Shown in pieces: positions 61,196 to 64,000 of a stretch of DNA of 64,000 bases. The notes under the pieces were generated by a model. It saw only the letters and a list, made by a program, of their open reading frames with translations. It did not search any database and was not told the DNA's origin. Position 1 is the first letter of the stretch, and every line of letters starts with the position of its first letter. This DNA is from CAZWSX01 sp964636985 (GTDB lineage: Bacteria > Planctomycetota > Planctomycetia > Pirellulales > Pirellulaceae), in NCBI GenBank assembly GCA_964636985.1, contig CAZWSX010000021.1:1-64000 (forward strand), in the 5' to 3' direction. The position numbers were made by a program, and so were the translations under genes.

Positions 61196-61843
61196 ATGTC
61201 GGTTGCGGACGTTGCCGCGCTCGATTCACCGGGACTCGTTGCCCGTTGCCTTGCTGGACACCAGACGGCAATGGTCGAACTTGTGTCGCGCTATACCTGC
61301 TTGGTGTTTGGTTTGTGCTATCGGATGTTGGGGCACCGCCAGGATGCCGAAGACGCCGCGCAAGAAACCTTCATGCGGGCGTTGAAAAGCTTGCATCACT
61401 GGGATGCCACCCGCAGTTTCGAGCCGTGGTTGCTGGCCATCGCTGGCAACCGTTGCCGAACGGCGCTCGCCAACCGCAAGCGCAAGCCGACGCCGGACGT
61501 CCTGGTCGAGTCGCCCGCCGATACCCGGCCGCAGTTCGCCGAGAAGGAATGGCTGGCCGAAGACGTTCAGTGGGCCTTGCAACAGCTTCGCCCCGAGTAC
61601 CGGCAAGCGTTTGTGTTGTTCCACGAGCAGTACCAAGGTTATGGCCAAATCGCCGAGATCCTCGACGTGCCCTTAGGGACGGTCAAAACATGGGTCTATC
61701 GCGCACGCCGCGAACTCACGGATCTCCTGGCCTCGCGCGGCTGGGGGAACGATAACGGAGAGCCCTCGCCCGAGAGCAATCCCACTAGCGCAACTGCCAC
61801 TCCTCCCAAAGCCGGTTCGTTCCGCAAAGGGGACTGCCGATGA
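61196..61843 (+). CDS. ECF-family sigma factor (second)
   Basis: A 215-residue sigma factor. Region 2 has LVFGLCYRMLGHRQDAEDAAQETF (about 38-61, quoted by its parts) and a Trp-rich FEPWLLAIAGNRCRTAL stretch. Region 4 has GYGQIAEILDVPLGTVKTWVYRARREL (about 154-180, quoted by its parts). The C-terminal 35 residues are disordered. I use ATG 61196; the longest in-frame reading would begin with TTG at 61169. It overlaps its anti-sigma gene by ATGA, implying coupled translation. Confidence 0.93.
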   Translation: MSVADVAALDSPGLVARCLAGHQTAMVELVSRYTCLVFGLCYRMLGHRQDAEDAAQETFMRALKSLHHWDATRSFEPWLLAIAGNRCRTALANRKRKPTPDVLVESPADTRPQFAEKEWLAEDVQWALQQLRPEYRQAFVLFHEQYQGYGQIAEILDVPLGTVKTWVYRARRELTDLLASRGWGNDNGEPSPESNPTSATATPPKAGSFRKGDCR

Positions 61844-62616
61844 CCACAACTTCCTCTCACGACAGCAACTCCTCTTCGTCGGCGTGCGACGCGTTCGAAC
61901 TGCGATTGAACGAAATCCTCGACGAGCGACTCGACCTCAGCGCCGATACGCAACTCGCCGGACACGTCGCGGATTGCGAAAGCTGCCGCCGCCGACTCCG
62001 CGCCTCGAGCCGTTTGCTCGCCAGCTTTCATTCCCCGCCCGCGGGCGACGTGGCGCCTGTCCTGGCGCGACAGTGGGCACGCCGCATTGCCGATCAGCAC
62101 GCTCAAGAGTTGCAAGTTCAACCTGGCGCCGCCGGCAGTCAGAAGAGCCATCCGAAAAAGCGCCGCCGCCTTCGCCCCAGCGCGTGGTTCCTGCTGCTCT
62201 CGACCAGCGCCGCAGCCGTGGCCATGGCCGTCACGCTGCAAATCACCCTCAATCGCCGCAGCGAAAGCGCCCATAATCTCGCAGCCAAAAATGCTGCGAA
62301 GTCTTCTTCCAGCGGCAGTAAAAAATCGGCTTCGCTACCCGGCTCGACGCTCGCCTTGGGACAAGTCGGCCCGCCAACTTGGGCCGAGTACCAAGAGACC
62401 CTCAAAGCTTGGGAGACTGCCATCGACCCCGAAGGAACCGGCCGCGAATCGATCGAATCCTCCGTCGAACCTCTCGCCGACAGCTTTCGCCCCGTAGGCC
62501 ATTCGTTCTCAACCGTCCTCGGCGGCCTGCGAAAAACCCTCCCCGCCAGCCGAATCCGCCGCCCCAAAACCGACGACGGCGCACTCTTCTACTGGGAACG
62601 ATGGTCAGTGGTGTAG
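61840..62616 (+). CDS. Anti-sigma factor with zinc-binding N-terminus
   Basis: A 258-residue protein. The N-terminal HVADCESCRRRL motif (about 42-53) is the HxxxCxxC zinc-binding anti-sigma (ZAS) signature. One membrane helix lies at about 120-138 (AWFLLLSTSAAAVAMAV). The C-terminal 120 residues are low complexity and presumably extracytoplasmic. It overlaps the sigma gene by four bases. It should hold the sigma factor inactive until an envelope or redox signal. Confidence 0.9.
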   Translation: MTTTSSHDSNSSSSACDAFELRLNEILDERLDLSADTQLAGHVADCESCRRRLRASSRLLASFHSPPAGDVAPVLARQWARRIADQHAQELQVQPGAAGSQKSHPKKRRRLRPSAWFLLLSTSAAAVAMAVTLQITLNRRSESAHNLAAKNAAKSSSSGSKKSASLPGSTLALGQVGPPTWAEYQETLKAWETAIDPEGTGRESIESSVEPLADSFRPVGHSFSTVLGGLRKTLPASRIRRPKTDDGALFYWERWSVV

Positions 62617-62659
62617 AAGAGGCTCCAGGCGTCAGGCCCCAAGCCCCAGACTTCAGCTC

Positions 62660-63790
62660 TTAGCGCCCGAAGTCGTTCACGTTGACGTAGACGTGGTTGC
62701 CATCGTTCTGCCGAGCAAGCCGCCGCAGGAAGTTGTCGCCGCCGGGCGAGAGACCAGTGCCGAACTCGATGCAGTTGATGCTGGTCCCGCGATTGTACTT
62801 GCGAATCTCTTCCAGTTCGTTCTCGCTGAGCTGTGGATCTTCGGCGTCGGTCAAAAAGAAGATGACGTCGGGGTGCAGTCCCAAGGCGGCCTTGAGGGCT
62901 TCCATGTGGCGGGTGGCACCGGCCGCGATGATGTTGTTGGTGAAGTCGGCTGCTTGCCGCTTGTTTTGCTTGTCGGCGAAGACAAGCGAGGAGGTTTGGC
63001 TGCCAGGCGGCGCGAAGATGGTGGGCGTTTGGTTGTAGAAGACGATTTGAAACTGGTGGCCTGTTCCGAGTTGTTGGAGGCTTTGGATCAGCTCTTTCTT
63101 TGCGGCTGCTAAAGGAGGTCCGGTCATGCTCTCGGAGCGATCGAAAACATAAACGAAGGTGGAGCCAGTGCCTTGCGCGCCGAAGATGCCAGTTTGCACT
63201 CCTTTGCCCCAGCCCCCTTTGCCTTTGCCGGTGGTGAGTTTGCCGGAGCCGTTGCCGCCACCAAAGCTCGGCCTGCCCGAGGGCGATCCGCCGGAGGCTG
63301 CTGCGCCCGCGCTGCCAGAGCCCCCTTCGCCAGGCAACGGCAGCTGCTGGAGTTGCGTAGGCAAACCGACGCCTGAGACGGTGGGCTCTTGCCCTACGTC
63401 GGGCAACGAGAGTCCGAGATTGGCGCCGCCCAAGTTGGCACTCACCTGGCCCATGGTGACGGGAGCCGGATCGGAGTCGGTGAAGTATTCGGTTTCTCCG
63501 TCGCCGTCGCCATGGAGAGCGTCGGCGCCGAGGATGCCAGAGCTAATCAAGGTTGTCCCGCCCGCTTCTCCGCCGTCATCGCCTGGTGCGAGCCGCGGAA
63601 CGATCTCAACGATGAGTGCCAGCAGCAGCAAGGCCGAGACATGGATGATGAGCGAAACGAGCCACGGCACGGCAAGGAGCGGGGCGAGACCGGTGGCCGC
63701 TAGCGGCTGATCCTGGCGCGGCGCAGCGGGGCGCGAGCGGTTGGTGGCGCTCGGTTTCGGCGGCGGCGGAACTTCAGCTTGAGGCGGCAT
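62660..63790 (-). CDS. Membrane-anchored VWA-domain protein (second)
   Basis: A 376-residue protein. A proline-rich cytoplasmic leader (1-35) precedes one membrane helix at about 43-64. A Gly/Ser/Pro-rich hinge of about 130 residues follows. A VWA domain starts near 212 with MIDAS DRSES (217-221) and continues with NNIIAAGATRHMEALKAALG and FFLTDAEDP. It resembles the first VWA protein of the window but lacks the zinc ribbon. I take ATG 63790 since the longer in-frame reading adds 64 residues with no domain. The remaining 210 bp to the window end shows no gene. Confidence 0.85.
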   Translation of the reverse strand: MPPQAEVPPPPKPSATNRSRPAAPRQDQPLAATGLAPLLAVPWLVSLIIHVSALLLLALIVEIVPRLAPGDDGGEAGGTTLISSGILGADALHGDGDGETEYFTDSDPAPVTMGQVSANLGGANLGLSLPDVGQEPTVSGVGLPTQLQQLPLPGEGGSGSAGAAASGGSPSGRPSFGGGNGSGKLTTGKGKGGWGKGVQTGIFGAQGTGSTFVYVFDRSESMTGPPLAAAKKELIQSLQQLGTGHQFQIVFYNQTPTIFAPPGSQTSSLVFADKQNKRQAADFTNNIIAAGATRHMEALKAALGLHPDVIFFLTDAEDPQLSENELEEIRKYNRGTSINCIEFGTGLSPGGDNFLRRLARQNDGNHVYVNVNDFGR

Positions 63791-64000
63791 GAGTACGTGA
63801 GATGAGGGCCCGCGGAAAAAGAACAAGACAGCAACTGATCTCGTGTTTCGTCGACTTTTTGATTCTAGGTCGTTTTGACCGAAGGGGTCAATTTCACCCA
63901 AAAGGCCCGTGAATTGTGGTTCATTTAACGGTGTCGTTTTGTGGCTGCCTCGTCGATTCCGTAGCAGTTTGGTACATTCCAAGATTGGCTTAAGTTGTCG

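Overview
The window looks like a piece of a planctomycete chromosome, most likely from the order Pirellulales (inference). The reasons are the paralogous planctomycete cytochrome / DUF1549 / DUF1553 giants, a DUF1501 secreted protein, a sulfatase, a DUF1080 protein, membrane-anchored leucine-rich-repeat proteins, VWA proteins with glycine-rich hinges, and moderately high GC content. Most genes are single or in short operons of two or three. No prophage, CRISPR array or transposase gene is visible.

Layout. 1-5.5 kb: tRNA-Pro, an MBL-fold hydrolase, a zinc-ribbon/VWA membrane protein, hemC, and an ECF sigma factor with its probable membrane regulator. 5.7-15.3 kb: a DUF420 membrane protein, two back-to-back LRR membrane proteins, a histone-deacetylase-like hydrolase, a TPR protein, pterin-carbinolamine dehydratase, a DUF1080 protein and a small lipoprotein closed by a clear terminator. 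15.4-24.2 kb: a PSCyt1-DUF1549-DUF1553 gene paired with DUF1501, divergent from a second, unpaired PSCyt1 giant. 24.3-34.2 kb: TerB-like protein, miaB, two small membrane proteins, a SigA-type sigma factor, an ankyrin/sulfatase pair with a 4-bp overlap, a rhodanese and a third LRR membrane protein. 34.3-37.3 kb: epmB, efp and epmA, a complete EF-P beta-lysylation module. 37.4-42.7 kb: a membrane protein, an SH3-like protein, a fatty acid desaturase and an unknown protein. 42.8-50.5 kb: cysteine desulfurase followed by dnaA, dnaN, a DUF721/DciA-like gene and gyrB, a classical replication-origin neighbourhood without recF. 50.8-54.7 kb: a BlaI-type repressor under a promoter with two copies of its likely operator, overlapping an M56 (BlaR1-like) protease fused to a thioredoxin domain. 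54.7-60.8 kb: transglutaminase/DUF2126, alpha-E and circularly permuted ATP-grasp genes, a widely conserved but poorly understood trio. 61.2-63.8 kb: a second ECF sigma/anti-sigma pair and a second VWA protein.

The most unusual feature is the density of short repeats between genes. The main family is an approximately 107-bp element made of two head-to-head REP-like hairpins, each preceded on its own strand by GTAG. GTAG is the tetranucleotide known from RAYT-mobilised REP elements. Six two-ended copies and several single or degenerate copies lie in this window. Two copies end 1-3 bp before start codons (epmA and the cysteine desulfurase), and one supplies the stop codon of the TerB-like gene. 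A second GTAG-hairpin family, a 122-bp MITE with perfect 17-bp terminal inverted repeats, an EF-P-region/sulfatase-region repeat family and an AT-rich 40-bp repeat are also present. All calls come from reading the sequence; no database search was run.
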